DNA of 64,000 bases from Bacillus sp. FJAT-29814 (GCF_001510715.1 NZ_LMTJ01000008.1:252731-316730), one strand, 5' to 3'. Positions 32,818 through 41,645 are shown, counted from the first letter of the stretch. The notes: a model not told the origin generated them from the letters alone. Translations and numbers: made by a program.

Positions 32818-33891
32818 ATGGCCATGGCAACAGATACACCAATTAAAAATCTTATACCTGAATTCGATTATGAAAAAGAAGCCAAACGATGGAATAATGT
32901 GTTAAAGGCTTTAACTGAACCGGAGCCGAAGATTGGTCACACACCAAAAGCGGAGGTGTGGCGGAAAAATAAATCAGTATTGTGGCATTATCCGGCCAAA
33001 CATAGGAAATATGAGATTCCGTTATTTTTTGTATACTCGCTATTCAATAAACCATACATTCTTGACGTAGCCCCTAAAACGAGCGTTATTGAAGGGCTGA
33101 CGAACATGGGCTATGAGGTGTACCTTCTGGATTGGGGGGCACCAGGCTATGAGGATAAAAAAATCGGTCTGGATACGTACATCGATAAATATCTTCGCAC
33201 TGCTGTAAAACGGGCTATTCGCCATTCCGGAGTAGACGAGATTACTTTGGTTGGCTATTGCTTAGGTGGTACGATTGCCTCCATCTATGCTTCTATAGCA
33301 GACGAACCAATTAAAAATTTAATCGTTGCAACCGTACCAATTGATTTCCAGCCATTTGTCGGACCGGATAAATGGGCCGAAGGTTTAAGACAAGGTGATA
33401 TTAACATTGACCATTTTATTGATGTATATGGGAATATTCCGCCTAAAATGGTTGAGGGGATGTTCCGGGCCATCGGCGCTCCGGTTTATTTTACCAACTA
33501 TACGATGTTGCTGGCTAGAGCCCATGACCATCGGTATGTTGATAAATGGAGACGCATGAACAAGTGGACGGTGGATCAGGTTCCTTTTGCCGGTGAGGCC
33601 TACCGTCAGTTGACGACTGAATTGTTTAAAGAGAACAAGCTTGTGAAAGGTGAATTGGTTATTGGCAACAAAAAGGCTGATTTGAAAAATATTAATGCAA
33701 ATCTCTTTGTCATATCAGGCTCGAGAGATAATTTAGTTTTAGAAGAACAAAGCAAGCCGATAATGGATTTGGTTTCAAGTAAAGATAAGACCTATGTCGT
33801 CGTGGAAAGCGGGCATGTCGGTTTGGCATTGTCCGGTCTGTTTGCCAAGATTGTCGATCAATGGGCATCTAGCAGGTCCAATCAACTGTAG
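32818..33891 (+). CDS. phaC: PhaC, class IV polyhydroxyalkanoate synthase, locus 1
   Basis: A 357-residue alpha/beta-hydrolase-fold synthase. The lipase-like box is GYCLGG with catalytic Cys148, Asp304 (SGSRDNL) and His333 (SGHVGLA), so the triad is intact. Length fits the Bacillus PhaC family (about 360). It polymerises 3-hydroxyacyl-CoA on granules together with PhaR. GAGGGG is 8 nt from ATG 32818; the earlier GTG at 32809 overlaps the ribosome site. Confidence 0.96.
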   Translation: MAMATDTPIKNLIPEFDYEKEAKRWNNVLKALTEPEPKIGHTPKAEVWRKNKSVLWHYPAKHRKYEIPLFFVYSLFNKPYILDVAPKTSVIEGLTNMGYEVYLLDWGAPGYEDKKIGLDTYIDKYLRTAVKRAIRHSGVDEITLVGYCLGGTIASIYASIADEPIKNLIVATVPIDFQPFVGPDKWAEGLRQGDINIDHFIDVYGNIPPKMVEGMFRAIGAPVYFTNYTMLLARAHDHRYVDKWRRMNKWTVDQVPFAGEAYRQLTTELFKENKLVKGELVIGNKKADLKNINANLFVISGSRDNLVLEEQSKPIMDLVSSKDKTYVVVESGHVGLALSGLFAKIVDQWASSRSNQL

Positions 33892-33966
33892 GCAAATTTA
33901 GGGGAATAAAGCAGGGTACAAGGTCATATATAATATATGGGAGTTTAGAGGAGGATAAATCCTCCC

Positions 33967-34746
33967 TTAACTTGCCGTTTGGTGCTTATCTAAAAAATCT
34001 CTAAGCACTTTATTGAAGGCATCCTTGGCCTCAAGCTTGGCAACATGTCCTGTATTTCTGAAGATGACAAACTCGGAATGGCGGATGAGTTTATGCATTA
34101 AAAATTGGACCCAAACAGGGGTGACCGAATCATATTGGCCGCCAATAATCAGGGTTGGCACTGTAATCGTAGGAAGAAGTGCCAAATTATTGACTTTCAG
34201 GCATGCTTCCATCGATTGAAAATAATATTTCTGATTTGGCCGGTAAAATTGATAAAACTTTTTAAAGTTTTCTTCCGACCAGGAATAAAGGCAAACCTTT
34301 GCGGCTGTTTCTTTTATTAACTCCGGAGCCTTATTGGCTGCACGGGCTTTACGATAAGCCAGGAATAGCTTTCCAAGGTGCTTGGGGGCATAATGAAACG
34401 TACTTACCAGCAACAAGGAGCGGCACAATTTCGGGGCCTGGCGATAAATTTCCTGAGCGACCATGCCTCCCATGGAAAGTCCGCAAATGTGGGCGCTTTC
34501 AATTCCGAGTCCTTTTAACAGGGTAATGACATCATGGGCAAAGTTTTTAATCGTGATTTCGCCGGGTGAATGATAATCACCATGTCCGCGTAAATCAGGG
34601 ATAATCAGGTCATACTGATCGGCTAATTCAAACTGGTTCGACCAGCCCTCTTTTACTTCTCCAAGTCCATGAATTAACACTAAAGGTTCACCGGCTCCAA
34701 GTCGCAAATAAGGAATTTCATAACAGCATTTGAATACCTGATTCAA
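33967..34746 (-). CDS. Alpha/beta hydrolase, possible PHA depolymerase, locus 1
   Basis: A 259-residue hydrolase with the oxyanion segment LVLIHGLGEVKEGW, nucleophile GLSMGG (about residue 102) and His in FRNTGHVAKLE. It starts at TTG behind GGGAGG. The same gene stands in the same antisense position in PHA locus 2, which argues for a job in PHA turnover such as intracellular depolymerase or oligomer hydrolase. The Ser box resembles that of the B. thuringiensis intracellular depolymerase, but function is inferred. Confidence 0.8.
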   Translation of the reverse strand: MNQVFKCCYEIPYLRLGAGEPLVLIHGLGEVKEGWSNQFELADQYDLIIPDLRGHGDYHSPGEITIKNFAHDVITLLKGLGIESAHICGLSMGGMVAQEIYRQAPKLCRSLLLVSTFHYAPKHLGKLFLAYRKARAANKAPELIKETAAKVCLYSWSEENFKKFYQFYRPNQKYYFQSMEACLKVNNLALLPTITVPTLIIGGQYDSVTPVWVQFLMHKLIRHSEFVIFRNTGHVAKLEAKDAFNKVLRDFLDKHQTAS

Positions 34747-34846
34747 ATTTCATTCCTCCCAGTGATTTTTTAATACCTTTTCTTCCCAACATTTACACTG
34801 TATAAACATATAAAAATATTCTGATTATTTTATTATATAATGGAGG

Positions 34847-34883
34847 TTGACAAATTATTACATATAGGTGTAAATTACATATA
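34847..34883 (+). promoter_or_regulatory. phaP1 promoter with PhaQ-type operator
   Basis: TTGACA (34847-34852), 18 nt, TAAATT (34871-34876), with the inverted repeats TTACA-N6-TGTAA and TGTAAATTACA laid over the promoter. The 37-bp block matches 54036-54072 at 34 positions. PhaQ is a PHB-responsive repressor in B. megaterium, so it is the likely ligand. Confidence 0.75.
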
Positions 34884-34940
34884 TAGACTAGCATCGATTA
34901 ACTACATCATATCTACATGTAATTTTAAGGAGGAATAAAA

Positions 34941-35483
34941 ATGGGTGCATCATCAAAGCAAGATGGACATGCAGAAGTTCGGAAAAACCAATTCGTAGAT
35001 ACGCTTTGGAATCAATACGAGCAATCGGTAGAACGTGCAAGACAGCTTCGTGAACAAAGGGAGGAAGCTTATCTGGATGCCGTTAAAGAAGTGGTGAAAT
35101 TCAATCAGGAATTCAGATTTTCACTGGGCAACCTTTTTCAAACCTATAGAAAGACAAATAGTGAATTGGTGAAGGGTGTTTCCGGCAGACTCAGTAAAAA
35201 TGGAGAGGCAAAACAGGTTGTCAGCCCAGAAGTTAAGGAGCAGTTGGGTGAGGTTTCTGAGCGTATTGAGCAGTTGGCTGCAGCTCCAATTGCCGCAGGA
35301 CTAGATTTAATTGCCCGTTTGGAAAACAATTTTATCGAGGGCAGCGAGAATTATATTAAAGTTTCTAGAGAGCGTCGCCAAGGATGGCAGCAGGTTACTG
35401 ACGAATATGTAAAGCTGGCAAGAGAAAACAACCAAAAGTTGGTAAATCGTGTTGAAGACAGCTTTAAAGTTTTAGTAAAATAA
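34941..35483 (+). CDS. phaP: Phasin PhaP, locus 1
   Basis: A 180-residue amphipathic helical protein with FVDTLWNQYEQSVERARQL, EVVKFNQEFRFSLGNLFQTY and a C-terminal QQVTDEYVKLARENNQKLV. It is clearly paralogous to the protein at 54508 (which has FVTTFWDQYELSRERSEKL and KEYVKLARDTHLNLVE). Phasins coat PHA granules and limit their size. AAGGAGG precedes ATG. It is monocistronic behind a PhaQ-type operator. Confidence 0.88.
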   Translation: MGASSKQDGHAEVRKNQFVDTLWNQYEQSVERARQLREQREEAYLDAVKEVVKFNQEFRFSLGNLFQTYRKTNSELVKGVSGRLSKNGEAKQVVSPEVKEQLGEVSERIEQLAAAPIAAGLDLIARLENNFIEGSENYIKVSRERRQGWQQVTDEYVKLARENNQKLVNRVEDSFKVLVK

Positions 35484-35490
35484 TTTATGA

Positions 35491-35530
35491 AAAAACTCCA
35501 TTGTCCATCAGGGCTTTGGGGTTTTTCTTT
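35491..35530 (+). terminator. Probable terminator of phaP1
   Basis: AAAACTCC and GGGGTTTT arms with a 16-20 nt loop, followed by T-rich sequence. The pairing is imperfect. Confidence 0.55.
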
Positions 35531-35589
35531 TAGGTGAATTTTAGATATGATATAGGGTAAGGATTAAAGTGAAAAAAGAGGTCCCAAAC

Positions 35590-36738
35590 ATGATTAAAAG
35601 ATATTTGACATTCCAAAAAAATAATGGGATTGCCCCCTACATTTGGACAATTCTTTGTATCTTGCCGTTTTATTTTATCTTTCAGGCTCCGAGTACCGCT
35701 CAGATTGTGGTGGGAATTTTACTTACGCTAACGTTTTTTATCCTTTATCGAATTGCCTTTATTTCAAAAGGCTGGCTTGTATACTTCTGGACTCTGATCT
35801 TGATCGGGATATCGATTACGGCGACAAGCCTGTTCAGCTATGTTTATTTTGCGTTTTTCCTTGCTTACTTTCTCGGTAATATAAAAGACCGGATTGCCTT
35901 TTTCACCCTGTATTTTATTCATTTATTAAGTACCACCATTTCGATTAACTATAGCATTGTCATGCATGAGAGATTATTTCTGCAGCAATTGCCGTTTGTT
36001 GTGATTACTTGGGTCAGTGTTATTTTGCTCCCATTTAGCATTCATAATCGGAAAGAACGGGGCCAGCTTGAGGAGAAACTGGAAGATGCCAACAAACGGA
36101 TTGCCGAACTGGTGAAAATTGAGGAGCGGCAGCGGATTGCCCGTGACCTTCATGATACACTAGGGCAGAAGCTTTCCCTCATCGGCTTAAAATCCGATTT
36201 AGCCAGAAGGTTAATTACTAAAGACCCCGAGCAGGCCCGGAGTGAGCTTAAGGATGTCCAGCAAACTGCGCGCACGGCTTTAAGCGAGGTAAGAAAAATG
36301 GTCTCCTCAATGCGGGGAATCCGCTTGAAGGATGAAATCGAGCGGGTAAAAGAAATGCTTAGAGCGGCCCAAATTAGCTTGGTGTGCGAGGGAGAATTTT
36401 CAACGGCAACGGCAAATGTCTCGCCGTTTACTGAAAATATTTTAAGCATGTGTCTAAAGGAAGCGGTCAATAATGTAGTTAAACATAGCGGTGCGAAATC
36501 ATGTCTTATATCCATTGGGCAAACAAACGGGGAGATTCTTCTGGCAATAAAGGATGATGGTGTTTTTAAGGGAACGCCCGGGCGCCTGGCAGGGGGCCAT
36601 GGATTAGTCGGTATTAAAGAACGGCTTGAATTTATAAATGGAAGTTTGGACTTGGATACCAAGAATGGAACGAAATTAATCATTAAAGTGCCGAACGTAT
36701 TAACACCTCGACAGGAAAGAGGGATTGGAAATGATTAA
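35590..36738 (+). CDS. desK: Membrane-fluidity sensor histidine kinase DesK
   Basis: A 382-residue HisKA_3-type kinase. Five membrane spans fill residues 1-150 and are followed by a coiled coil (EEKLEDANKRIAELVKIEER), the H-box RIARDLHDTLGQ and an ATPase domain with KEAVNNVVKHS and GGHGLVGIKERLEF. It closely tracks B. subtilis DesK, which senses membrane thickness at low temperature. ATG 35590 (MIKRYLTFQK) matches the DesK start; GTG 35569 is an earlier alternative. It overlaps desR by 8 bp. The desaturase gene that normally precedes it is missing here. Confidence 0.94.
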   Translation: MIKRYLTFQKNNGIAPYIWTILCILPFYFIFQAPSTAQIVVGILLTLTFFILYRIAFISKGWLVYFWTLILIGISITATSLFSYVYFAFFLAYFLGNIKDRIAFFTLYFIHLLSTTISINYSIVMHERLFLQQLPFVVITWVSVILLPFSIHNRKERGQLEEKLEDANKRIAELVKIEERQRIARDLHDTLGQKLSLIGLKSDLARRLITKDPEQARSELKDVQQTARTALSEVRKMVSSMRGIRLKDEIERVKEMLRAAQISLVCEGEFSTATANVSPFTENILSMCLKEAVNNVVKHSGAKSCLISIGQTNGEILLAIKDDGVFKGTPGRLAGGHGLVGIKERLEFINGSLDLDTKNGTKLIIKVPNVLTPRQERGIGND

Positions 36739-37330
36739 GATTGTTATTGCCGAGGATCAAAAAATGCTCCTAGGTGCATTTGGTTCCTTGCTAAATTTGG
36801 AAGATGATATGGAAGTGGTCGGCAAGGCAGCGAATGGGGAAGAAGCTGTTGCCCTTGTAAGAAGCCTGAAACCTGATGTCTGCATTATGGACATCGAGAT
36901 GCCAGGAAAAAGCGGACTCGAGGCAGCTGAAGAGCTAAAGGGCTCAGACTGCAAGGTGATTATTTTAACCACATTTGCCCGTTCCGGTTACTTTCAACGG
37001 GCCTTAAAGGCAGGCGTGAGCGGTTATTTGTTAAAGGACAGTCCAAGTGAGGAACTGGCAGGCTCAATCAGGAGTGTTATGGCAGGCAGGCGCATCTATG
37101 CACCGGAACTGATGGATGATGTATATGCGGAGGAGAATCCGCTGACAGACAGGGAACGGGAAGTGCTTGAGCTGGTGGCAGACGGTAAAAACACGAAGGA
37201 AATCGCCGAGGAGCTCCGCATTAAAACGGGCACGGTTCGGAACTATATATCCATCATCCTCGATAAACTGGAGGTTAAAAACCGCATTGAAGCAATTACC
37301 CAGTCAAAAGAAAAAGGCTGGTTTAAATAG
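36731..37330 (+). CDS. desR: Response regulator DesR
   Basis: A 199-residue NarL/FixJ-type regulator: receiver with IVIAEDQ, phospho-Asp in VCIMDIEMPGKSG, Lys in YLLKDSPSEE, then a LuxR-type HTH (LTDREREVLELVADGKNTKEI). DesR in B. subtilis activates the fatty-acid desaturase gene. ATG 36731 follows GAGGG; TTG 36725 is unlikely. Confidence 0.95.
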   Translation: MIKIVIAEDQKMLLGAFGSLLNLEDDMEVVGKAANGEEAVALVRSLKPDVCIMDIEMPGKSGLEAAEELKGSDCKVIILTTFARSGYFQRALKAGVSGYLLKDSPSEELAGSIRSVMAGRRIYAPELMDDVYAEENPLTDREREVLELVADGKNTKEIAEELRIKTGTVRNYISIILDKLEVKNRIEAITQSKEKGWFK

Positions 37331-37352
37331 GATGCTCCCCGCCGGATACATT

Positions 37353-37386
37353 AGGATGCTCAAGATTTTAGAGCATCCTTTTTTTG
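37353..37386 (+). terminator. Terminator of desKR
   Basis: AGGATGCTC pairs with GAGCATCCT, followed by T7. Confidence 0.9.
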
Positions 37387-37473
37387 TTCCCAAAATAGGC
37401 AGTTATTTTCATTCCTTAACTTTTTATTGGTGGGAACATTATGAATGAACCAAATTCAAAGGGAGGGAAATGA

Positions 37474-38352
37474 ATGGGTTTAAAGAAAGCATCGGGGCTT
37501 TTATTAATATCTGCCATGCTTCTCGTCAATGTCCCATTGGCGTTCGCAGCCCCGCCGGAGCAGGAACTGACCCAATACCTGCGGGAAATAGGCTGGACTA
37601 AGCAGGAACTGCAGGAATATCTTGATTTTTATGAATTTCCCTTGGATGAATTTGCTTCAATCGATGAACTGAGAGAGTTTTTGGGGACGCCGATCACCGC
37701 AGAAAATTTACAGGAGCTGCTAACGAAATACAATATGACTCAACAGGATGTAAAAAACCTGTTGGATCATTTTGGCGATTCCCTTGCCGAATATAAATTC
37801 ATCGAAGATTTGGAAACGGCTTTGGATTTTTATGTAAACCACGATGAATACATGGCAGATATTGAAAAGGAATTGAACGAAATCGGGATTACGGAGGATG
37901 AATCTGAACGTTTTTTTGAATACCTAGCCCAGGTCGAAGAAAAGAACAAATTTCAGTTGGATCAAATGGGCTTATTCGATTCCAGAATTGAAAAATTTCT
38001 GGAAATTGACGATACTTCCGAATTAAGCGAGGAAGATCGAGATGAGCTAGAAGAGATTTTAACAGAAACGATTGATCTTTATGAAATCCAGGTTAAGTTC
38101 AAAGTAAACAACCAAGATATTTCATTAAGAGACCTAATGAAGTTGAAAGAGGCGCCAAATAACCTAAATGTAGAGGTTACTAGCAAGGCAGGAGCACCGT
38201 TGATCGATTTTATCGTTCCAAAATGGTTTTTCAAATCTGGAGATCTGGTAGACCAAGGTGAGAATATGATCCATCTTGGAGAAATTTCAAACGAGTATAT
38301 CGACCATTTGCATGATGAAAAGGAAAAGAAAGCTGATTTTAGGTATAAGTAA
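37474..38352 (+). CDS. Processed-acidic-surface-protein family, secreted
   Basis: A 292-residue secreted acidic protein. The signal peptide covers about residues 1-25 (cleavage near AFAAPPEQEL). Two related acidic helical blocks follow (YLREIGWTKQELQEYLDFY and LLTKYNMTQQDVKNLLDHF), a layout I associate with the processed acidic surface proteins of Bacilli. Full-length members end in an LPxTA-type sorting signal and membrane tail; this one ends KEKKADFRYK with neither, so it is probably released. GGGAGGG precedes ATG. Confidence 0.75.
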   Translation: MGLKKASGLLLISAMLLVNVPLAFAAPPEQELTQYLREIGWTKQELQEYLDFYEFPLDEFASIDELREFLGTPITAENLQELLTKYNMTQQDVKNLLDHFGDSLAEYKFIEDLETALDFYVNHDEYMADIEKELNEIGITEDESERFFEYLAQVEEKNKFQLDQMGLFDSRIEKFLEIDDTSELSEEDRDELEEILTETIDLYEIQVKFKVNNQDISLRDLMKLKEAPNNLNVEVTSKAGAPLIDFIVPKWFFKSGDLVDQGENMIHLGEISNEYIDHLHDEKEKKADFRYK

Positions 38353-38356
38353 TTTT

Positions 38357-38386
38357 AAACCACCAAGGAAGCTTGGTGGTTTTTCA
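38357..38386. terminator. Terminator between the acidic protein and a convergent hydrolase
   Basis: AAACCACCAAG pairs with CTTGGTGGTTT and is followed by T5; the inverse strand also has a T-run. Confidence 0.85.
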
Positions 38387-38409
38387 ACGAGAAAAGAGGT
38401 TGGGGATAA

Positions 38410-39252
38410 TTAATTCGTCACCGTTTGAAATTTCCCCAAGAAACCTTTTATATATTGGAAGACCTCATTCGGCCGCTCTTCGGGAAGGGCATGGCCAGTT
38501 TCTTTTAAAATAACAAGTTCAGAGTTGACCAAGTCATTTTTCAATTTTTCACCAATCTGGAGCGGAACTGATTTATCATGATCCCCCCAAATCAACAGGC
38601 ACGGTGTTTCAATTTTTTTAAGAACATCAGCTGGCAGATCACCCTCGCGGTCACGAATCATCCTGGTAAGCGCGACAAAGATTTCATCCTGCAAGAACGG
38701 CTGAAGGTAGCCGCGGATCATTTCATCATTAATAATCGAGTGATTATATAATGCTGCTTGGAGATTTTTTTCCACACCTGTTCTGGCAAAGTAGTATTTT
38801 ACAAACCGGTGAAAATAGGGAAGATAGCTTGTCAAAATCAACGGCAGCGTAGCACGCTTCAGATAAGCCGAACTACAGAGCAGAATTGCCTTATCCGCGA
38901 GCTCTTGACGCAGGTTAAGAATATTTAAGACAATTTGCCCTCCCATCGAATGCCCGACAAAAATAATGTTGCTTAACCCAAGGGTCTCGATTAGTTCAAT
39001 GACGGTTTGGGCCAAGTTCTTATAGGAATACACATAACGGCTGCATTTTGCACTTTTCCCAAATGGGGGCAGGTCAACAGACAAAACCTGGTATTCCTTT
39101 TTTAGCAATGAGATTAAATGACGAAAAGTAAAGGTGGATGAAAGAAATCCATGCAGCAGGACGAAGGTTTTGTCTGCTGTTTGATTAGGATAAAATTCAT
39201 AATAAACATCAATGTTATTTACCGCCTTATATTCAGCGAGTACATCAGCCAT
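38410..39252 (-). CDS. Alpha/beta-fold hydrolase
   Basis: A 280-residue hydrolase: FVLLHGFLSSTFTFRHLI (oxyanion), GHSMGG nucleophile elbow (about residue 102), acid in WGDHDKSVP and His in TGHALPEERP. AGGAGGAAGG precedes ATG. Substrate unknown; it is not closely similar to the two PHA-locus hydrolases. Confidence 0.88.
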   Translation of the reverse strand: MADVLAEYKAVNNIDVYYEFYPNQTADKTFVLLHGFLSSTFTFRHLISLLKKEYQVLSVDLPPFGKSAKCSRYVYSYKNLAQTVIELIETLGLSNIIFVGHSMGGQIVLNILNLRQELADKAILLCSSAYLKRATLPLILTSYLPYFHRFVKYYFARTGVEKNLQAALYNHSIINDEMIRGYLQPFLQDEIFVALTRMIRDREGDLPADVLKKIETPCLLIWGDHDKSVPLQIGEKLKNDLVNSELVILKETGHALPEERPNEVFQYIKGFLGKFQTVTN

Positions 39253-39471
39253 TAATCCTTCCTCCTAATAAGCAAGTAAATAGATGAAATTATTGTTCCC
39301 CAAAACTTGGACAATACAACCGCAAATAATAGGTTACGAAATGACCTTTTCTTGATGCAATTAAAAATTTTTTGAAAAATTATGCTGAATTTCCAAGAAA
39401 TCTGATAATATTAAACTAAAATGGGGAATATTGGCGAAAATCTGCCTAAAGAGATAAAGTTGGGGGGAATA

Positions 39472-40389
39472 ATGGTGGGGTTGGATATTGTAGAGGCGTT
39501 AGGTGTAGAAAAGGAGTTCGCCGGACGGCAAATTTTACGGGATGTGTCATTTACAATTCGCGAGGGGAGCATAAATGGTCTGCTCGGTCCGAATGGGGCA
39601 GGCAAGACAACCATGATAAGGCTCCTTAACGGGGTGATTGACGCCACAAGCGGCAAGATGAAGGTCATGGATTATGATCCAAAAACCCATGGCGATGAAA
39701 TTAGAAAAAGGGCGGGAATTGTGACGGAAAGTGCCGCACTCTACCATGATATGAGTGCATGGGACAACCTCGTGTTTTTTTCCAGGGTTTATAATGCATA
39801 TGACCCAAAGCGAATTCGGCAGTTGCTCCAACAATTTGAAATGCTTGATAAAAAGGACCAATTGGTCGGGACGTTTTCTACCGGGATGAAAAAGCGGATT
39901 ACTTTAGCTAAGGCATTGCTGCATAAGCCGCGGCTTCTATTTCTGGATGAACCAACGAACGGCTTAGACCCTGAGGGTATCAATGATGTAATCCATTATT
40001 TAAAACAGGTGAATGAAGAAGAAAAGGTAACCATTGTCATTTGTTCTCATGTGCTTCACCAGCTTGAAACGATTTGCGATTCGTTCCTGTTTTTGAATGG
40101 AGGACACATTATCGAAAAGGGGACCAGGAGTGAGCTGGAGGACAAATATTTGTCTGAAATTAAGCTGATGGTTGAAACAGGCCTGCAGCCTGCTGATTCG
40201 AGGAATTTTCTGGGGTATCCATACATAAGGGTAAGTCCCACACAGCTTGAGTTCACATTGGCTGCAAAAGAGGAGATTACTAGGCTGCTTCAGGGGATTT
40301 TAAATGAATCGTGGGTTCATTCCTGCGAAATCACCAACAGAAGTCTGGAAGCCCTTTACTTTAAAATACGAGGTGAGAGCCATGAATAA
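39472..40389 (+). CDS. ABC-2 type transporter ATPase (NatA-like)
   Basis: A 305-residue ATPase: Walker A GPNGAGKTT, signature FSTGMKKR, Walker B LLFLDEPTNGLDPEG, switch His in ICSHVLHQLE. ATG 39472 has GGGGGG close upstream; the frame is open from ATG 39421 but this has no ribosome site. It works with the permease that follows (stop and start 8 bp apart, overlapping). Substrate unknown. Confidence 0.9.
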   Translation: MVGLDIVEALGVEKEFAGRQILRDVSFTIREGSINGLLGPNGAGKTTMIRLLNGVIDATSGKMKVMDYDPKTHGDEIRKRAGIVTESAALYHDMSAWDNLVFFSRVYNAYDPKRIRQLLQQFEMLDKKDQLVGTFSTGMKKRITLAKALLHKPRLLFLDEPTNGLDPEGINDVIHYLKQVNEEEKVTIVICSHVLHQLETICDSFLFLNGGHIIEKGTRSELEDKYLSEIKLMVETGLQPADSRNFLGYPYIRVSPTQLEFTLAAKEEITRLLQGILNESWVHSCEITNRSLEALYFKIRGESHE

Positions 40390-41227
40390 GCAGATTATCT
40401 CCGCCATAGCCAGGAAGGACTTAAAAGCGACGTTCTCATCCAAAAGGGTGTGGGTGCCCATGATTATTTTGCCATTATTACTGTGCATTATATTCCCCGC
40501 CGTCTTTTCATACTTCGGTCTTCATACCGGAATCATGATTGCGGATGGGGCGAAGGATTTGGAGAAACCAATAAATGCTTTTATCGAAAGCTTTCCTAAC
40601 TCTGATATGAGGGATACACTGGTGGCATTGCCGACGCTCAGTTTGAAATCTGTTTATTATTTTTTGAACTTTATGATGATCCCGTTTTTCTTGATAGTGG
40701 CAATCATCAATTCGATGGTCACTTCGTCTAACAGCTTTGCCGGAGAAAAAGAAAGGAACACATTGGAAACATTGTTGTTTGCGCCAATTTCGGTTGCGGA
40801 ATTATTTGTCGGCAAGGTGATTGCTTCACTCGTCCCATCTGTAGTGATTACCTTTGCTGCCTTTGTGCTTAATGCGGTGATTGTGAATATCATTGCCTAC
40901 CCATATTTTAAAGAAGTACTATTTATCAATGCCAACTGGCTGATATTAATGTTTTGGGTAATTCCGACTCTTGTATTGTTCAACATAGTCCTGAATGTAT
41001 TGGTTTCGGCAAGAGTGAAATCCTTTCAGGAAGCCCAGCAGTTCGGCGGTCTGATGGTATTGCCAGTTGTCGGCATCATCGTCAGCCAGGCAAGCGGATT
41101 TTTCTTCTTAAGCCCATTAGTTTTGCTGCTGATTGGCGCCGGATTCTTAATCGGTAACGCGATCCTGTTAAAACTCATCACTAAATTCAATCAACGAAAC
41201 GCCTTATTTGAAAGCCAGATTCACTGA
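40382..41227 (+). CDS. ABC-2 type permease (NatB-like)
   Basis: A 281-residue membrane protein with a basic N-terminus (NKQIISAIARKDLKATFSSK) and about six spans, including SFAGEKERNTLETLLFAPIS, the ABC-2 coupling motif. ATG 40382 follows GAGGTGAGAG and overlaps the ATPase gene end by 8 bp. A NatAB-type sodium or toxic-compound exporter is likely from the family, not shown. Confidence 0.9.
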   Translation: MNKQIISAIARKDLKATFSSKRVWVPMIILPLLLCIIFPAVFSYFGLHTGIMIADGAKDLEKPINAFIESFPNSDMRDTLVALPTLSLKSVYYFLNFMMIPFFLIVAIINSMVTSSNSFAGEKERNTLETLLFAPISVAELFVGKVIASLVPSVVITFAAFVLNAVIVNIIAYPYFKEVLFINANWLILMFWVIPTLVLFNIVLNVLVSARVKSFQEAQQFGGLMVLPVVGIIVSQASGFFFLSPLVLLLIGAGFLIGNAILLKLITKFNQRNALFESQIH

Positions 41228-41235
41228 TGTAAGAA

Positions 41236-41294
41236 ATGGGTGTCCACCACATAAGGACAAATGTCCACGAGTGGTGCCTGACACCCTTTTTTTA
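41236..41294 (+). terminator. Large GTCAGGC-type hairpin terminator
   Basis: GGGTGTC pairs with GACACCC; CACCAC pairs with GTGGTG; GGAC pairs with GTCC inside; T7 follows. The size and multi-stem shape suggest a repeat element used as a terminator. Part of it resembles the hairpin near 21703. Confidence 0.8.
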
Positions 41295-41387
41295 TTCGCA
41301 AAATTTTTTTAATATTTCCAGAATAAAGTGTTTGAATTTTTAGAAAACTAATCGTATAATAATAAAAAGCTTAAGGAGTTGATTTCC

Positions 41388-41582
41388 ATGGAGAGAAAAT
41401 TACTAAATTCACCACAACATTCGGATGAAAACACTGATTCTGTTATTGCTGAGATGTTCTTGAACAATGCCCTTCTTGAATTTAAAAGGGAGAAAATCCG
41501 CGAGGAAATCGACCAAACATTACTAGATAGGAACAAGGAACTGTTCCTCAAATTAACAGAGCAGCTCAAGAAGATCAGCTAA
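41388..41582 (+). CDS. IDEAL-domain protein
   Basis: A 64-residue protein whose C-terminal half (AEMFLNNALLEFKREK, IREEIDQTLLDRNKELF) fits the IDEAL domain of small Bacillaceae proteins. ATG 41388 lies 9 nt after AAGGAG; TTG 41379 is less likely. IDEAL domains occur alone or at the tail of regulators. Function unknown. Confidence 0.8.
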   Translation: MERKLLNSPQHSDENTDSVIAEMFLNNALLEFKREKIREEIDQTLLDRNKELFLKLTEQLKKIS

Positions 41583-41611
41583 TTCATTATCAACTGACGG
41601 TCATTGGTATT

Positions 41612-41645
41612 AGAAGCCCTATCCATAACGGATGGGGCTTCTTGG
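41612..41645 (+). terminator. Terminator of the IDEAL-domain gene
   Basis: GAAGCCCTATCC pairs with GGATGGGGCTTC around ATAAC. The T-tract is weak. Confidence 0.7.
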
